This document shows, one piece after another, positions 8,267 to 19,702 of a stretch of 64,000 nucleotides of DNA. A program made the position numbers and the translations under genes. The notes under the pieces were generated by a model. That model searched no databases. It saw only the letters and a list, made by a program, of their open reading frames with translations, and was not told where the DNA came from. The DNA comes from Lentilactobacillus farraginis DSM 18382 = JCM 14108 (lineage in GTDB: Bacteria > Bacillota > Bacilli > Lactobacillales > Lactobacillaceae). The DNA is taken from NCBI RefSeq assembly GCF_000583655.1, contig NZ_BAKI01000004.1:1-64000 (forward strand), given 5' to 3'. Numbering within the stretch: position 1 is the first letter of the stretch; each line of letters opens with the position of its first letter.

Positions 8267-10209
8267 TTAATGAATCTCAATTTGAGCTAATTTTTGAGCA
8301 ATTGTTTTGGCAACCAGGTGCGTATAACGAACATTCCCCTGCGGATTTGGATGGACATTATCCTGCCAGAACCAATCCTGTTGGCCCACACTATAGCCAT
8401 GCCAATCAATTACGTAGAAATTTTTATATTTTCGGGAAGCTTTCCTAATAGTAGCATTAACTTCGGTTTCCCAATTCCGGTTGGTACATGCGTATTTACC
8501 CAGAAAATGCGATGGCCCCTGCCAATCGTTTTAACAACTTTGTCAATTTGAGCAGATGTCATTGGCGAATTGGTTCCCAAATTGATCAAAACATTTGGCG
8601 CCAATTCGCCCTGTTTTTTAAGGGCCGTCAAAACGTCGCCAGCCTGCCAAATCTGCCGGCCAACCTTCGCCGAAACGTAAGCTTGTTTAAACACCGTCTG
8701 CAGATCATGACTGTTATCAGCCATAATTGAATCTCCGACAGCTGTAATCGGCTGATGAGCGGCAATCAGATACTGTTTCTTAGTAAGATGATATTTTTTA
8801 GCAATTAAATATTGCTGTCGCGTCAGCTTTTTGTTCAATAATGCCCGCATTTTCCGTTTATTGGCAGCCAGCCGCTTCGCTTTTTTCTGCTTGGCAAGCG
8901 CAACTTTATTATGGGCATTGGCCCGACTCTGGTTTTTAACGATATTTTCCTGAAGGACGTTTTTGGGCGCCTTGGTCGGTGCAACCGCACTTCCATAAAG
9001 ACAAATACCAACTAATGCCAATGCCGGTACCAGCCATAAACGTTTAATCCCATATGATGAATTGGGTTTCACAAATTCGGCAATCGACGTTCCCAATCGC
9101 TTATAATGATAATGACGAAGCGGCCGTTCAATATACCGATACGACAACTCGCTGATAATCATAATTAAAACAACTTCGATTAATGCGTTTAAAACCGGAT
9201 GAGCCGCAATGTCGGAAATCCGCATTTCATAAAAGATCATGACTGGAAACTGATATAAATAAATCCCGTAACTTCGAGTACCAACCCATGCAAATACAGG
9301 ATTAGTCAGCCAACGGTTAATGTCCGCGCCGGGATGGGCACACGTTGCAACCAACGTCGTTGAAACGATTGCCATAATAAACATACCACCCCGGTAAGTG
9401 AAAGTATTTTGACCAGCCAGCTCAAAGAACATAACCGTCATGACGGCAATTGATAACAGCCCAATAATATTAAGTGTCCACCGAGATCCTTGCGAAATAT
9501 TCTTTCTTAAGTGGGTAGATGGCCAGATAACGGCTAACAGAGCCCCAAAAACAATTGAAAACATTCGCGTGTCGGTTCCGTAATAAACCCGGTTCAACGC
9601 ATGCGGACCAGTATACAGGATTCCCATTAAAAGGCCTGAAAAAGCTGCTAATGCCAATAAAATATAAGCAATTGTTTTTTTCTTTCTGATAATTAAAATC
9701 ATTGCCGTTAAAATCAACGGCCAAATTAAATAATACTGGCCTTCAATTGACAACGACCATAAATGGGTAAACGGTGACTCACCATTGAATCTGTCAAAAT
9801 AACTTTGACCATGGCCAACTTCCCACCAGTTGTATAAGTACAGCATGTTGGTTGTAATAATCGACCGGAGATTCGTTAAAAGTGACCGTTCAAATAGGGT
9901 TATGTACGTGCCGGTCCCAACCAGCATAAATACAAGCGCAGGATACAGCCGTTTCAACCTCCGGGCATAGAACCCCCAAAAATCAATTTTGCCGTTTTGT
10001 TCCCACTCCTGTAACAATAAATCCGTAATTAAATAACCCGATACAACGAAAAACGTTGGCACTCCAAGGTATCCACCTTGTAAATTATAAGGCAATAGGT
10101 GATAAACAATAACCCCAACTACAGCGAGTGCCCGAATGCCATCAAAACCTGTTATATATCGACTTTTTTTCAGTCTTTTTCCAGTTTGTTGTGAGCGAAC
10201 TTGTTGCAT
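8267..10209 (-). pseudogene. OatA-type membrane acyltransferase with SGNH domain, single frameshift
   Basis: N-terminal acyltransferase-3 domain (about residues 20-400): FDGIRALAVVGVIVYH with the catalytic-type His, FFVVSGYLIT, then about ten or eleven membrane helices. A basic linker (430-490) leads to an extracellular SGNH domain with block I AVGDSIMAD and block III NLGTNS. The long open frame ends early at 8410 after THVPTGIGK. Adding one base near 8475-8485 restores a frame that runs to 8267 and contains block V, WQDNVHPNPQG, with the catalytic Asp and His. Restored length is 647 residues, the usual OatA size. The family O-acetylates cell-wall muramic acid or other envelope glycans, giving lysozyme resistance. 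The frameshift is probably an assembly error. Confidence 0.85.
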
Positions 10210-10240
10210 TAAAATCTTCCCTGTCTTAATAAAATTACTT

Positions 10241-11563
10241 TTACGCTACATACGTGAACGAAAAGTCCAGAATTGTGACGGTATCACCATCTTTTGCTCC
10301 AGCCTTTTTCAATGCCTCATCAATTCCCATACCCCTCATTTGGCGTGCGAATCTCAACATACTTTGATCATGTTCAGTATTTGTCATTTTAAATAGTTTT
10401 TCAATCTTATCCCCGGAAATAACCCAGGAATCCATTTCTTTATTAAACGAAATCTTAAATGCCGGTGATGCTTTTTCCTTAAAATCATACGCTTTGGCCT
10501 GTTGATCGGCTTCAGCAGGGTGGGCCTCAGCCGCATTTAACCGAGTTTGTTCCAACAGATCCGCTGTTGCGTTAACCAGTTCGGATAAGCCGGCATGCGT
10601 AACGGCAGAAATCGCCATTACTTTTACAGCCGGGGTGTCAGCGTGTTCTCGTTTATCAGCCGCCAAGCGCTCTTTGAATTCAGCCAGATTTTTTTGGGCA
10701 TCGGGTAAATCCATTTTGGTAGCCACAACAATCTGCGGCCGTTTTAAAATATCAGGATCATATTCAACCAACTCTTTATTAATCGCCAGATAATCATCAA
10801 ATGGGTCTCGGCCTTCGATGCCGGACATATCGACCAGGTGAAGAATTACCCGGGTCCGTTCAACGTGCCGTAAAAACTGAAAGCCCAGTCCAACCCCTTT
10901 TGAAGCACCTTCAACCAGACCAGGCAGATCGGCTACGGCAAAATCCCGGCCATCATCCAATCGGACCATTCCCAGATTTGGCACCAGGGTTGTAAAATGG
11001 TAACCGGCAATTTTAGGCTTGGCACTGGTTATAACGGAGAGTAACGTTGACTTGCCGGCGGAAGGAAAACCGACCAGGCCGACATCGGCCAATACCCGCA
11101 GCTCCAAGCTCAGCGAAATTGCTTCACCCGGTTCACCATTTTCTGCTATTTCCGGCGCCGGATTGGTCGCACTGGCAAAATGAATATTGCCACGGCCACC
11201 ACGACCGCCCCTGGCAACCACCAGCTCCTGATTGGGCCTTAACAAATCACCGATAACCTCACCGGTGTCGGTATTCGTGACGGTCGTTCCCTCGGGTACC
11301 GGGACAACCAAATCATCGGCACTTTTACCGGTCATTGATTTGTTGGCACCATCGCTGCCGTTTTTGGCTTTAAACTTTCGATGATAACGGAAGTCCATTA
11401 AAGTATTCATACCGGAATCCACTTTAAAAATAACACTACCGCCACGACCGCCATCACCGCCCGCGGGTCCGCCGTTAGGAACAAATTTTTCACGCCGGAA
11501 AGCAACGATTCCGTTACCGCCCTTACCGGCCTGTACATCAATTTTTACTTGATCAACAAACAT
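10241..11563 (-). CDS. obgE: Obg/CgtA GTPase
   Basis: 440 residues with the three Obg modules: the glycine-rich Obg fold (1-158, with [14 protein letters not shown] and [10 protein letters not shown]), the GTPase domain with Walker [13 protein letters not shown] near 166, switch region DLPGLVEGA and the ATKMDLP base-recognition motif, and a C-terminal OCT domain (about 360-440). An essential ribosome-associated GTPase in large-subunit assembly and stress responses. ATG start. The OatA-type gene follows after 31 bases on the same strand, so read-through into it is possible. Confidence 0.97.
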   Translation of the reverse strand: MFVDQVKIDVQAGKGGNGIVAFRREKFVPNGGPAGGDGGRGGSVIFKVDSGMNTLMDFRYHRKFKAKNGSDGANKSMTGKSADDLVVPVPEGTTVTNTDTGEVIGDLLRPNQELVVARGGRGGRGNIHFASATNPAPEIAENGEPGEAISLSLELRVLADVGLVGFPSAGKSTLLSVITSAKPKIAGYHFTTLVPNLGMVRLDDGRDFAVADLPGLVEGASKGVGLGFQFLRHVERTRVILHLVDMSGIEGRDPFDDYLAINKELVEYDPDILKRPQIVVATKMDLPDAQKNLAEFKERLAADKREHADTPAVKVMAISAVTHAGLSELVNATADLLEQTRLNAAEAHPAEADQQAKAYDFKEKASPAFKISFNKEMDSWVISGDKIEKLFKMTNTEHDQSMLRFARQMRGMGIDEALKKAGAKDGDTVTILDFSFTYVA

Positions 11564-11692
11564 CTTATCACCATTTCAAATTAATTCTTAACTTCAAACC
11601 CAACTACTTGATACCTTTTGAAGTATACCGAGTTTGTATCGGAAGGTCAAAGGAATCAGAAAAAAAGATTAAAAGATTAAGAAATCCATCGC

Positions 11693-13525
11693 TTAATTAA
11701 TGAGTTTCTTATCCTGATAATTAACAACTTTTCTTTCTTCGTCGATTTTACGCAACGAAAACTTGATCGTCTGGGCAACCGTTTCGGATATGCCCAACGT
11801 TTGTAACTCATCAACCGACGCTTCGGAAATTTTCTTCAATGAACCGAACTTTCGCAACAACTTATTTCTGGTTTTCGGACCAACACCGGCGATTGAATCC
11901 AGCCGAGAGCCAAGGGAATTTTTAGTGTGAACTTTTCGGTGGTAGGTAATGGCAAACCGGTGAACCTCATCTTGAATCCGCTGAAGCAGATAGAATCCCT
12001 GGCTTTTAGGATCCAAGTGAAGTGGTGTGTCACTATCACCAAACAGTAAATCAGCAGTTTGGTGATGTTCATTTTTAACCATCCCGCCAACCGGAATATT
12101 TAATCCCAGCTCATTAACCAAAACATCTTTAACCGCGTTCATCTGAATTGTCCCGCCATCCATTAAGATTAGATCCGGCAATTCGGCATGCTCCTTGAGT
12201 AAACGCGTGTAGCGGCGGCGGATTACCTCTCTGGTACTGGCAGCTTCATCAGCGTGATCAACTGTTTTTAGTTTGTACTTTCGATACAAATTTTTATTTG
12301 GCTGACCGTCCACAAAGACCACCATTGCCGAAACCAGATCAGCTCCCTGAATATGTGAATGATCAAATGCTTCGACCTTGTGGCCTGCGGGAATCCCCAT
12401 TGCATCGGTTAATTCCTTCATGGCACCGGTTGTTTTACTTTCATCCAATTCCAACAAACGAAATTTTTCTTCCAATACCAATTGCGCATTTTTCCCGGCC
12501 ATTTCCAATAAATCGCGTTTTTGGCCCCGTTTCGGTGTGCGCACCGGGACACCATCAACAACGGAACTGACCACGTCCGCTGGTAAACTTGCGGGCACCA
12601 GGATTTCCTTGGGCAACAGCTGATTTTTTTGCTTATAAAATTGGGAAATGAAGCTGACCATTTCTTCTTCCGGATCCGTAATAATCGGAAAGAGCCGTTT
12701 CTCTCGTTTCATTAAGCGGGATTGTCGAATAAAGAAAACTTGAATTGACAGCCAGCCCTTATCCATATAATAGTTAAAGATATCTCTTGGTGTATTATCA
12801 TGAGAAATAATTTTCTGCTTTTCAACCGTAATCTCAATATACTTAATTAAGTCACGGATCTCGGCGGCCCGTTCATATTCCATCTTGGCAGACGCGTCTT
12901 CCATCCGCTTGGTCAACATTTGTTTGGCATGCCCGACATTGCCATTTAAGAAGGACTTAATCCGCTTAATCTGCCGATCATAAACTTCTTTGGGGACCAC
13001 CTTAAAGCAGGCTCCCAGGCATTGACCCATATGATAATAGAGGCATGGCCGATTCTGAAACCCATTACAGCGCCGCAACGGGTAAACTTTTTGAAGAAAG
13101 TTTACTGTCTCTTCAGCCGCATAAACATTTGGATATGGCCCAAAGTAATAAGCTCCGTCCTTTAACAATGTATTCACAATTTTTATCTGGGGATCCCGTT
13201 CGTTTGTAATTTTAATGTATGGATAACCACTATGTCCCTGCTTTAACTTAATATTGAAGTAAGGCCGGTGTTTCTGGATTAACGTGATTTCCAGTAAAAA
13301 AGCTTCTTTATCGGTTGACGTAATAATTGTCTCAAAATCGGCAATTTCAGAAACCAGTCTGGCTGTTTTTCCTTCATGACTGCTCTTAAAATATGAGCGA
13401 ACCCGATTCTTTAAATTTTTAGCTTTTCCAACATAAATAATCTTGCCATTAATGTCTTTCATTAAATAACATCCCGGCAGACCGGGCAACAGCGATAATT
13501 TATGTTCCAAATACTCACTTGCCAA
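11693..13525 (-). CDS. uvrC: Excinuclease ABC subunit C
   Basis: 610 residues. N-terminal GIY-YIG nuclease (GCYLMKD...IIYVGKAKNLKNRVRSYF region), a Cys-rich NRPCLYYHMGQCLGAC segment that usually binds a cluster or zinc, a UVR domain near 200-235, the RNase H-like second nuclease (AFDHSHIQGADLVSAMVVF, LILMDGGTIQ), and C-terminal helix-hairpin-helix repeats (IAGVGPKTRNKLL, LQTLGIS). It makes both incisions in nucleotide excision repair with UvrA and UvrB. Start is TTG behind AAGGAGTGAAC. It stands alone; no terminator hairpin is obvious in the 129-base gap before obgE. Confidence 0.97.
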   Translation of the reverse strand: MASEYLEHKLSLLPGLPGCYLMKDINGKIIYVGKAKNLKNRVRSYFKSSHEGKTARLVSEIADFETIITSTDKEAFLLEITLIQKHRPYFNIKLKQGHSGYPYIKITNERDPQIKIVNTLLKDGAYYFGPYPNVYAAEETVNFLQKVYPLRRCNGFQNRPCLYYHMGQCLGACFKVVPKEVYDRQIKRIKSFLNGNVGHAKQMLTKRMEDASAKMEYERAAEIRDLIKYIEITVEKQKIISHDNTPRDIFNYYMDKGWLSIQVFFIRQSRLMKREKRLFPIITDPEEEMVSFISQFYKQKNQLLPKEILVPASLPADVVSSVVDGVPVRTPKRGQKRDLLEMAGKNAQLVLEEKFRLLELDESKTTGAMKELTDAMGIPAGHKVEAFDHSHIQGADLVSAMVVFVDGQPNKNLYRKYKLKTVDHADEAASTREVIRRRYTRLLKEHAELPDLILMDGGTIQMNAVKDVLVNELGLNIPVGGMVKNEHHQTADLLFGDSDTPLHLDPKSQGFYLLQRIQDEVHRFAITYHRKVHTKNSLGSRLDSIAGVGPKTRNKLLRKFGSLKKISEASVDELQTLGISETVAQTIKFSLRKIDEERKVVNYQDKKLIN

Positions 13526-13644
13526 AAATGTTCACTCCTTTACCTGATCATCATGTTAAAAGTATAACTCGAATATACGTTTGCTTCAATCGTTCAGTCT
13601 TAAATTCTCTACCAGCTGGCATTTTATCACACCCTTATTGTTTG

Positions 13645-13680
13645 AAAAAGTCACACCACTCTGACGTGATGTGACTTTTA
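13645..13680 (-). terminator. Terminator after glnQ
   Basis: AAAAGTCACATCACGTCAGA / TGGTGTGACTTTT stem with T runs on both sides. It separates glnQ from uvrC and may work in both directions. Confidence 0.75.
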
Positions 13681-13749
13681 ATAATTAACCGGCTATTTCA
13701 AATAGACCATTCGAGTTGGTCTCAATTACTCAAATTTTGGCCGTCCTTT

Positions 13750-14496
13750 TTACTTAGCCTCAATAATTTTTCCGATAAAATCTTTAGCCCGATCATTCTG
13801 TGGGTTTTCAAACATTTCATCTGGGGTACTCTTTTCAAGAATATAGCCGTCAGCCATAAACCAGACCTGGTTGGCAACTGATTTGGCAAACCCCATTTCA
13901 TGGGTAACCACCACCATTGTCATTCCTTCTTTGGCCAATTCTTTCATAACCTCAAGGACTTCCCCAACCATTTCCGGGTCAAGGGCACTGGTTGGTTCAT
14001 CAAACAGCATCACTTCCGGATTCATCGCGAGCGCCCGGGCAATCGCCACCCGCTGTTGCTGACCACCGGATAAACTGCTTGGATAAGCATCGGCTTTGTC
14101 CTGCAAACCGACTCTGGCCAATAAATGTATCGCTGTCTTTTTGGCTTCCGCCTCACTCATTTGCTTCACCCGAATCGGGGCCAACATCAAATTTCGGAGG
14201 ACGGTCATGTTTGGAAACAGATTGAAACTTTGAAAAACCATCCCCATACGTTCCCGCAAGTCCAACAGTTGTTTACCATCTACGTGTGTCAAGTCCGTTC
14301 CGTCAAACTTAACTTCGCCGGAAGTCGGCTTTTCCAATAGGTTCAGGCATCGTAAAAAGGTACTTTTTCCAGCACCCGAAGGTCCGATAACGCAGATAAC
14401 CTGTCCTGATTTAACAGTACCGTTAATATCTTTTAAAATTGTATTCTCGCCAAATTTTTTGCTTAAATGGTTCACCTCAATGACATTATCCTGCAT
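13750..14496 (-). CDS. glnQ: Polar amino-acid ABC transporter ATP-binding protein
   Basis: 248 residues. Walker [10 protein letters not shown] near 37-45, Q-loop [13 protein letters not shown] signature [15 protein letters not shown], Walker [15 protein letters not shown], and the switch His in VVTHEMGFA. The NLFPNMT segment after the Q-loop is typical of amino-acid (GlnQ/ArtP) ATPases. Its start overlaps the end of glnPH by 11 bases, so the two are translationally coupled and form one import system. Substrate is probably glutamine, or another polar amino acid. Confidence 0.93.
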   Translation of the reverse strand: MQDNVIEVNHLSKKFGENTILKDINGTVKSGQVICVIGPSGAGKSTFLRCLNLLEKPTSGEVKFDGTDLTHVDGKQLLDLRERMGMVFQSFNLFPNMTVLRNLMLAPIRVKQMSEAEAKKTAIHLLARVGLQDKADAYPSSLSGGQQQRVAIARALAMNPEVMLFDEPTSALDPEMVGEVLEVMKELAKEGMTMVVVTHEMGFAKSVANQVWFMADGYILEKSTPDEMFENPQNDRAKDFIGKIIEAK

Positions 14497-15955
14497 GTTT
14501 CATCTTCCCTTCGTAATAGTTCAATAATCTGGTTAACAGGAACGTCATCAGGAAGTAGAGTACCATTGCAACGAAGATTGGCATAACTCCCCGATAAGTA
14601 TCGGCCCGGACAATGTTTAATTGATAAATCAAATCGGTAACCCCGATGATCGAAACAATTGAACTTTCCTTGATTAATGAAATAAACTCATTCCCCAAAG
14701 CCGGCCAGATATTTTTGAAGGCCTGCGGTAAAATAACGTAACGCATCATATCGCCTTTCGTTAAGCCAAGGCTTTCTGCGGCTTCGGTTTGACCTTTTTC
14801 AACTGAATTGATCCCGCCTCGAATAATTTCGGCAACGTAGGCCCCACTATTCAGTGAAACGGCAATCATCCCTGAAATCAACGCGGGAATATTAATCACC
14901 ACGCCAATCCCAAAGTAAACAAACATTACCTGAACCATCAGCGGCGTTCCCCGAATAAATTCAGTATAGCTGATTGCCAAACCGCGGAACAATTTTTGCT
15001 TACTGAACCGCATCAATGCCAGGATGACACCGATCAAAACTCCAAAGAAGGTCGCAACCAGTGAAATTAGGATTGTATATTCAACCCCCTTGGCAAAGTA
15101 GGTCCAATAATGAAACATGGACGTATTAACCGTGTTAACCTTCATGTATTTGCCGGCAGATGCCAGATACTTATCGGTAAGGTGCTGCTTTTTAATCTGC
15201 ACGATGCTCTTATTAACCGCATTAACCAAGCTGTTGGAACCTTTCTTAAACGCAATGGCGGCACCAACATCGTTTTTGTTGAGATGATAGCCGGAAGGAA
15301 TCATCTTTAACGTTGGATCATTTTTGACATAGGCCTCTGCACTTGGCTTTTCAATACCCAACGCGTCAATTTTGTTCGTTTTAAGTGCTAAAACCAAATC
15401 GGTAGATTTATCCATTCCCTTAACCGTCGCGCCGGGAATTCGCTTCTTAGCCAATCCGTACTGCAGCGTTCCTGTTTGGGCACCGATCTTAGCGCCCCGC
15501 AGATTTTTAACACTCTTAAATTTATTAACGTCTTTGGCATTAATTAGGAAACTTTGACCACCAGAATAATAAATATCTGAAAAATCAACACTTTGACGAC
15601 GCTCGTTGGTTGGATTAATCCCACCAATTGCCATATCAGCTTTTCCGGTTTGAATTGCGACCAATAACGAATCGAAATTCATACTCTTGATAACCAACTT
15701 GACGCCTAAATCCTTGGCGACCTTCTTGGCAACGTCAATATCCATTCCAACGATCCGGCTTTTGCCGCCCTTATTGACTTGAAATTCATAAGGGGGATAA
15801 TCCGGACTGGTAACCATAATCAATTCACCCCGCTGCTTTACTTTTTGAAGTGAATTATCCGCCGCTGATGCTTGACTTGCGATCGCGCCAACCGTCAACA
15901 GGGTCACAAACATGATGATGACTTGAATAATTGCTTTAACTTTCTTTTCCATCAA
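14486..15955 (-). CDS. glnPH: Fused substrate-binding protein and permease (GlnPH)
   Basis: 489 residues. N-terminal signal peptide ending near ASQASA, a family 3 extracellular solute-binding domain (about 35-270) with [26 protein letters not shown] and [19 protein letters not shown], then a permease domain (about 285-489) with [17 protein letters not shown] and the EAA loop [22 protein letters not shown]. Fusion of receptor and permease is a known arrangement in Firmicutes. Binding residues include the Arg in NERRQS. Preceded by a clear promoter at 15987-16015. Works with GlnQ as an importer; glutamine or glutamate is the likely substrate. Confidence 0.93.
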   Translation of the reverse strand: MMEKKVKAIIQVIIMFVTLLTVGAIASQASAADNSLQKVKQRGELIMVTSPDYPPYEFQVNKGGKSRIVGMDIDVAKKVAKDLGVKLVIKSMNFDSLLVAIQTGKADMAIGGINPTNERRQSVDFSDIYYSGGQSFLINAKDVNKFKSVKNLRGAKIGAQTGTLQYGLAKKRIPGATVKGMDKSTDLVLALKTNKIDALGIEKPSAEAYVKNDPTLKMIPSGYHLNKNDVGAAIAFKKGSNSLVNAVNKSIVQIKKQHLTDKYLASAGKYMKVNTVNTSMFHYWTYFAKGVEYTILISLVATFFGVLIGVILALMRFSKQKLFRGLAISYTEFIRGTPLMVQVMFVYFGIGVVINIPALISGMIAVSLNSGAYVAEIIRGGINSVEKGQTEAAESLGLTKGDMMRYVILPQAFKNIWPALGNEFISLIKESSIVSIIGVTDLIYQLNIVRADTYRGVMPIFVAMVLYFLMTFLLTRLLNYYEGKMKHAG

Positions 15956-15986
15956 CTTTTCCTCTCTTAAACTGATAATACAGAAT

Positions 15987-16015
15987 ATACTACCTCATTC
16001 TTTTTGTTTATGCAA
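15987..16015 (-). promoter_or_regulatory. Promoter of glnPH-glnQ
   Basis: On the minus strand -35 TTGCAT (16010-16015), a 17-base spacer and -10 TAGTAT (15987-15992). The start codon lies about 30 bases downstream behind AGAGGAAAAG. Confidence 0.55.
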
Positions 16016-16150
16016 TAAAATTCTAAAATTAGTTGTTTTTATTCAAATAAAATCAATTTCGGTGTATATATACATCACCAACCAATGAAAGTGACTTTTA
16101 ATGATAATTTTGATATGATTGTCACGAATAGAGATAAGGAGATGAAGTAA

Positions 16151-16308
16151 ATGTCACTCAAGATTAACAGACAGGATGATTTGGACGCTATTTTCGGCAA
16201 GTTTGCGAGATGAACCTCGATGATGATAAACGCGATAAGTTCTTAAAACATAAAAAAGATGATAAAGACAAGAAAAAGAAAACTGACAAACGTCCCGAGA
16301 AAAAGTAA
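16151..16308 (+). pseudogene. Small charged protein (SPJ_0845-like), single frameshift
   Basis: ATG behind AAGGAG. The first frame encodes MSLKINRQDDLDAIFGKFA and then stops at 16211. Adding one base near 16205-16210 continues into NLDDDKRDKFLKHKK and a lysine/aspartate-rich tail, 52 residues in all. The N-terminal LKINRQDDLDAIFGKFA pattern resembles the short SPJ_0845-type proteins of lactic acid bacteria, whose function is unknown. Probably intact with one missing base. It is monocistronic and ends at a shared terminator with argH. Confidence 0.6.
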
Positions 16309-16339
16309 CCCCGGCGTTTACTTCATAATGAATCAGATC

Positions 16340-16389
16340 AAAAAGCGACTGTTGACAATGACGATCATTGTTGACAGCCGCTTTTTATT
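16340..16389. terminator. Bidirectional terminator between small protein and argH
   Basis: AAAAGCGACTGTTGACAATGA pairs with TCATTGTTGACAGCCGCTTTTT. T runs lie on both sides, serving the converging small-protein and argGH transcripts. Confidence 0.85.
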
Positions 16390-16396
16390 TGAATTC

Positions 16397-17782
16397 TCAA
16401 TCTTCGCCTAATTCCTGTTTGGCATTCTTAATTTGAAGCTTAACCTGATCGAACCCGGTTCCGCCCAATGAATGGCGTCGTTGAACAGCCACTTCGGATT
16501 TTAGATCATGATAAACATCAGCCTCAATCTTGGGTGAAGCTTCCTTGAGTTGTTCGAGCGACATATCCTGAAGGTTTTGATGCGTTTGCAGGCCCTTTAA
16601 AACTAATTGGCCGACAATTCCATGCGCTTCACGGAATGGCACCCCCTTGGCTGCCAAATAATCAGCCAATTCAGTAGCGTTTGAAAAATCATTTTCAGTT
16701 GCCTGCTTCATCCGTTCAATATTCGGCTTAGCCGTTTTGAGCATCCCATTGAAGACCTTCAAAGAAGGCAACAGCGTTTTAACAGTGTCAAAGACGCCCT
16801 CCTTATCCTCCTGAAGATCTTTATTGTAAGCCAATGGCAATGACTTCATCGTCGAAAGCAGCGCCATTAAATGGCCATAGACACGGCCACTCTTGCCACG
16901 GATCAATTCAGCCATGTCGGGATTCTTTTTCTGAGGCATAATCGAGCTGCCGGTGGTATACGCGTCACTCAGCTCCAGATACTTGAATTCATGGCTGACC
17001 CACATACTGATCTCTTCACAAAAGCGTGATAAATGCAACATTAAAATCGCGCTATTACTTAAAAACTCCAACGCAAAGTCTCGGTCCGAAACGGCGTCCA
17101 GAGAATTGGCATAAACCTGACCAAAGCCCAATTCCTTAGCGGTATATTCCCGGTCAATTGGAAAAGTAGTTCCGGCCAAAGCAGCTGCGCCCAGTGGCAT
17201 TATGTCGGTATGCGTCATATTAAACGTAAACCGTTCCTTATCCCGTTTTAACATTTGATAGTAAGCCATCAGATAATGCCCATATGAAATCGGTTGGGCG
17301 TGTTGGAGATGCGTATAACCCGGCATGACCGTTTCAACGTTTTTCTCCGCCATGGCGACCAATGTTTTTTGAAGCGTCGTAATTTCATTCACGATTTTAG
17401 GTAACCGGTTTTTTAAATAAAGATGAAAATCAGTTGCTACCTGGTCGTTTCGGGAACGGGCAGTATGCAGCTTGCCGGCAACCGGCCCAATTTTCTCGGT
17501 TAATAAGGCCTCCAGATTCATGTGGATGTCCTCATTTTCAACCGTAAAATGAAGTTTGCCTTCATGAAGTTCCTGCTGGAGTGCTTCCAGCCCGGCCACG
17601 ATTTTCTTAACATCTGCCGCGTCCAAAATCTTAGTATGCCCCAACATTTTTACATGGGCCAGTGAGCCTTCAATATCTTCATCAGCCATTTGCTGATCAA
17701 ATGAAATTGATGCACCGAATTCATCAACCCATTTGGAAGCCTGCTGTTGAAACCGACCACCCCAAAGTTTCTTCGTACTCAT
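16397..17782 (-). CDS. argH: Argininosuccinate lyase
   Basis: 461 residues, the usual length. The fumarase/aspartase signature [12 protein letters not shown] lies near residues 280-291, with [13 protein letters not shown] near 105 and [15 protein letters not shown] near 155. It splits argininosuccinate to arginine and fumarate, the last step of arginine synthesis, as a cytosolic homotetramer. Its ATG overlaps the argG stop by one base, so the pair is translationally coupled. No truncation. Confidence 0.96.
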   Translation of the reverse strand: MSTKKLWGGRFQQQASKWVDEFGASISFDQQMADEDIEGSLAHVKMLGHTKILDAADVKKIVAGLEALQQELHEGKLHFTVENEDIHMNLEALLTEKIGPVAGKLHTARSRNDQVATDFHLYLKNRLPKIVNEITTLQKTLVAMAEKNVETVMPGYTHLQHAQPISYGHYLMAYYQMLKRDKERFTFNMTHTDIMPLGAAALAGTTFPIDREYTAKELGFGQVYANSLDAVSDRDFALEFLSNSAILMLHLSRFCEEISMWVSHEFKYLELSDAYTTGSSIMPQKKNPDMAELIRGKSGRVYGHLMALLSTMKSLPLAYNKDLQEDKEGVFDTVKTLLPSLKVFNGMLKTAKPNIERMKQATENDFSNATELADYLAAKGVPFREAHGIVGQLVLKGLQTHQNLQDMSLEQLKEASPKIEADVYHDLKSEVAVQRRHSLGGTGFDQVKLQIKNAKQELGED

Positions 17783-19076
17783 TATTTCTTAGCTCCATTT
17801 TGAGAAGCGTAGTGCCCCTGAACGGCCACTTTATCTTCGGCGTGTGATTTCGTGACCGCTTTAACAAATTGTGATTGCTTGTTTTTTAATTGAACCTGTG
17901 AATAAACCTGAGTTGGTAATCCCCAAAGCTTGATGAAGCCCTTGGCAGCTTCCTGATCAAACGAATCGGCAGCAGTATAGGTTGCCAAATCTTTATCATA
18001 CAATGAAGAAGCTGATTTACGTCCAAGAATGGTGACATTTCCCTTAAACAGCTGCGCTTTAATCGTACCGCTGACAACTTCCTGAGACTTGTCAATGAAA
18101 GCATTTAAAGCGTCCATTAACGGCGAGAACCAAAGTGCGTTATAAACCAATTCGCTTAACTGTTTTTCAATCGTTGGTTTAAAGTGTGCCAAATCACGCT
18201 CAAAGGTTAAGTCTTCCAACTCTTTATGGGCTTTCAGCAAAACAGTTGCTGCCGGTGCTTCGTAAACTTCACGGGATTTGATGCCAACCAAACGATTTTC
18301 AATGTGGTCGATTCGACCAATCCCGTGCTCGCCGGCCAATGTATTCAACTGCTGAATAATTTCGGAAAATTTCATTGGCTGACCATTCAACTCAGTCGGA
18401 ATTCCTTTAACAAAAGTTAATTCGATAACTGATGGGGTATCCGGCGTTTCCGTTAAGGCGTTTGTAATTGCAAACGCATCTTCCGGGGCACTGTGCATGG
18501 ATCTTCCAAGACACCCGCTTCATTAGCTCGACCCCAAATATTGGCATCAATTGAATATGGTGAATCCAGATCAATTGGAATTGGAATATTGTGTTCCTTA
18601 GCATATTCAATCTCCTGTTCACGGGACCAGTGCCAGTCACGAACCGGGCTTAAAACTTCCAATTGCGGATCCAAGCTGTGAATGGCAACTTCAAAACGAA
18701 CCTGATCATTTCCTTTACCCGTGCAACCATGGGCAACTGCTTGGGCGTGTTCTTGATGCGCAAGATCAACCAGGGCCTTGGAAATTAAAGGACGTGAGAG
18801 TGCTGAAATCAGCGGATACGAGCCTTCGTACATTGCATTGGCCTTCAAAGCGACTGCCGCGTAATTATCGGCAAAGTCGTCTAATGCGTCAATAACATAA
18901 GCTTCAACGGCACCAACATTCAACGCCTTTTGTTTAATGAAATTCAGGTCTTTTCCCTCACCAACGTTAATGCAGCAAGCAACAACGTCGTAGCCCTTAT
19001 CATTGAGCCAAGCAATTGCAACGGATGTATCAAGACCACCTGAATAAGCTAAAATTACCTTTTTGTTTTCTGTCAT
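17782..19076 (-). pseudogene. argG: Argininosuccinate synthase, single frameshift
   Basis: Two overlapping frames cover one gene. The upstream part (19076 to about 18490) has the PP-loop [23 protein letters not shown] and [14 protein letters not shown]. The downstream part (to 17782) begins in the [12 protein letters not shown] region and carries [21 protein letters not shown]-like sequence. Adding one base near 18487-18495 joins DPCT to SAPEDAF exactly as in the family. Restored length is 431 residues. The enzyme makes argininosuccinate from citrulline, aspartate and ATP. It heads the argGH operon. Because argH is intact and coupled, an assembly deletion is more likely than a true arginine auxotrophy mutation. 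Confidence 0.88.
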
Positions 19077-19128
19077 ATTTTTATACCTCGAATTTCTTAA
19101 TTATCAATTAGTAACGAGGTTAACACCA

Positions 19129-19167
19129 ATATTCATAAATTGCAACCATTTTTGCGTTTTATTCATT
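19129..19167 (-). promoter_or_regulatory. Possible ArgR operator region before argG
   Basis: The AT-rich leader about 55-90 bases before argG contains AATGAATAAAACGCAA on the minus strand and CATAAATTGCAAC on the plus strand, each resembling one half of the ARG-box pattern (TGAATAAAAATKCA). TTGAAC and TAATGA lie just upstream at promoter-like spacing. The matches are imperfect and such AT-rich motifs arise easily by chance. No T-box or riboswitch fold was recognised here. Confidence 0.3.
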
Positions 19168-19297
19168 ATTTTTCAAAATATTAAGTTCAATATACATTTT
19201 CGGCAATTCAGATCGCTATTTTGAAACTGCCATTTAGACCTGTTTCCTTAAAAAATAATAAGAAAATTGGCTAATTGCACCTCCTTTTTTAGCAACT

Positions 19298-19331
19298 AAA
19301 AAAGCGCCCGGATGTTATTATCCTGGGCGCG
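19298..19331 (-). terminator. Terminator after mazG-like gene
   Basis: Minus-strand stem GCGCCCAGGAT / ATCCGGGCGC followed by TTTTTTAG. It ends the clpX-proximal engB-mazG transcript. Confidence 0.85.
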
Positions 19332-19393
19332 TGCTATAAAATATGACAATTGTCCGCCATTACCTCATTTGCAATTAATCAATCAGTGGATGA

Positions 19394-19702
19394 TTAATTA
19401 ACCTGATTTAAATGATTGCTTGGAGTTGGGTAACGTTTTTCAAGCCGACTAATGTTCTCGGAAGCAACCTGATCGAAAGAAATATCGGCCCACTCAGCAA
19501 TTTGAGAAAGATACCAGAGAACATCCCCCATTTCCTTGGTCAGCTGCTGCTTATTAAGTTTGGCACTTTGAAACGTATATTTTCGAACCAGATCCGCAAC
19601 TTCGCCGGACTCACCGGTTAATCCCAGTGCACAATTTGTTAAAACCTGTTCCTTGCCCATCAATGTTCGATTGGCTGCTTTTTGATACTCATCAAAATTC
19701 AT
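19394..19702 (-). CDS. MazG-like nucleotide pyrophosphohydrolase
   Basis: 102 residues, a single all-alpha NTP-PPase domain. Metal-binding pattern E-S-G-E at about 31-34 and E-M-G-D at about 58-61 fits the ExxE...ExxD signature of the MazG superfamily. Such short proteins hydrolyse non-canonical or excess nucleoside triphosphates. The start overlaps the stop of engB by four bases (ATGA), so it is translationally coupled to that GTPase gene. The exact nucleotide substrate cannot be told from sequence. Confidence 0.82.
   Translation of the reverse strand: MNFDEYQKAANRTLMGKEQVLTNCALGLTGESGEVADLVRKYTFQSAKLNKQQLTKEMGDVLWYLSQIAEWADISFDQVASENISRLEKRYPTPSNHLNQVN

Noticed and set aside
19077-19300. 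T-box or riboswitch in the argG leader
   Set aside because: No T-box core, specifier hairpin or terminator precedes the start; the leader is AT-rich and unstructured by eye.
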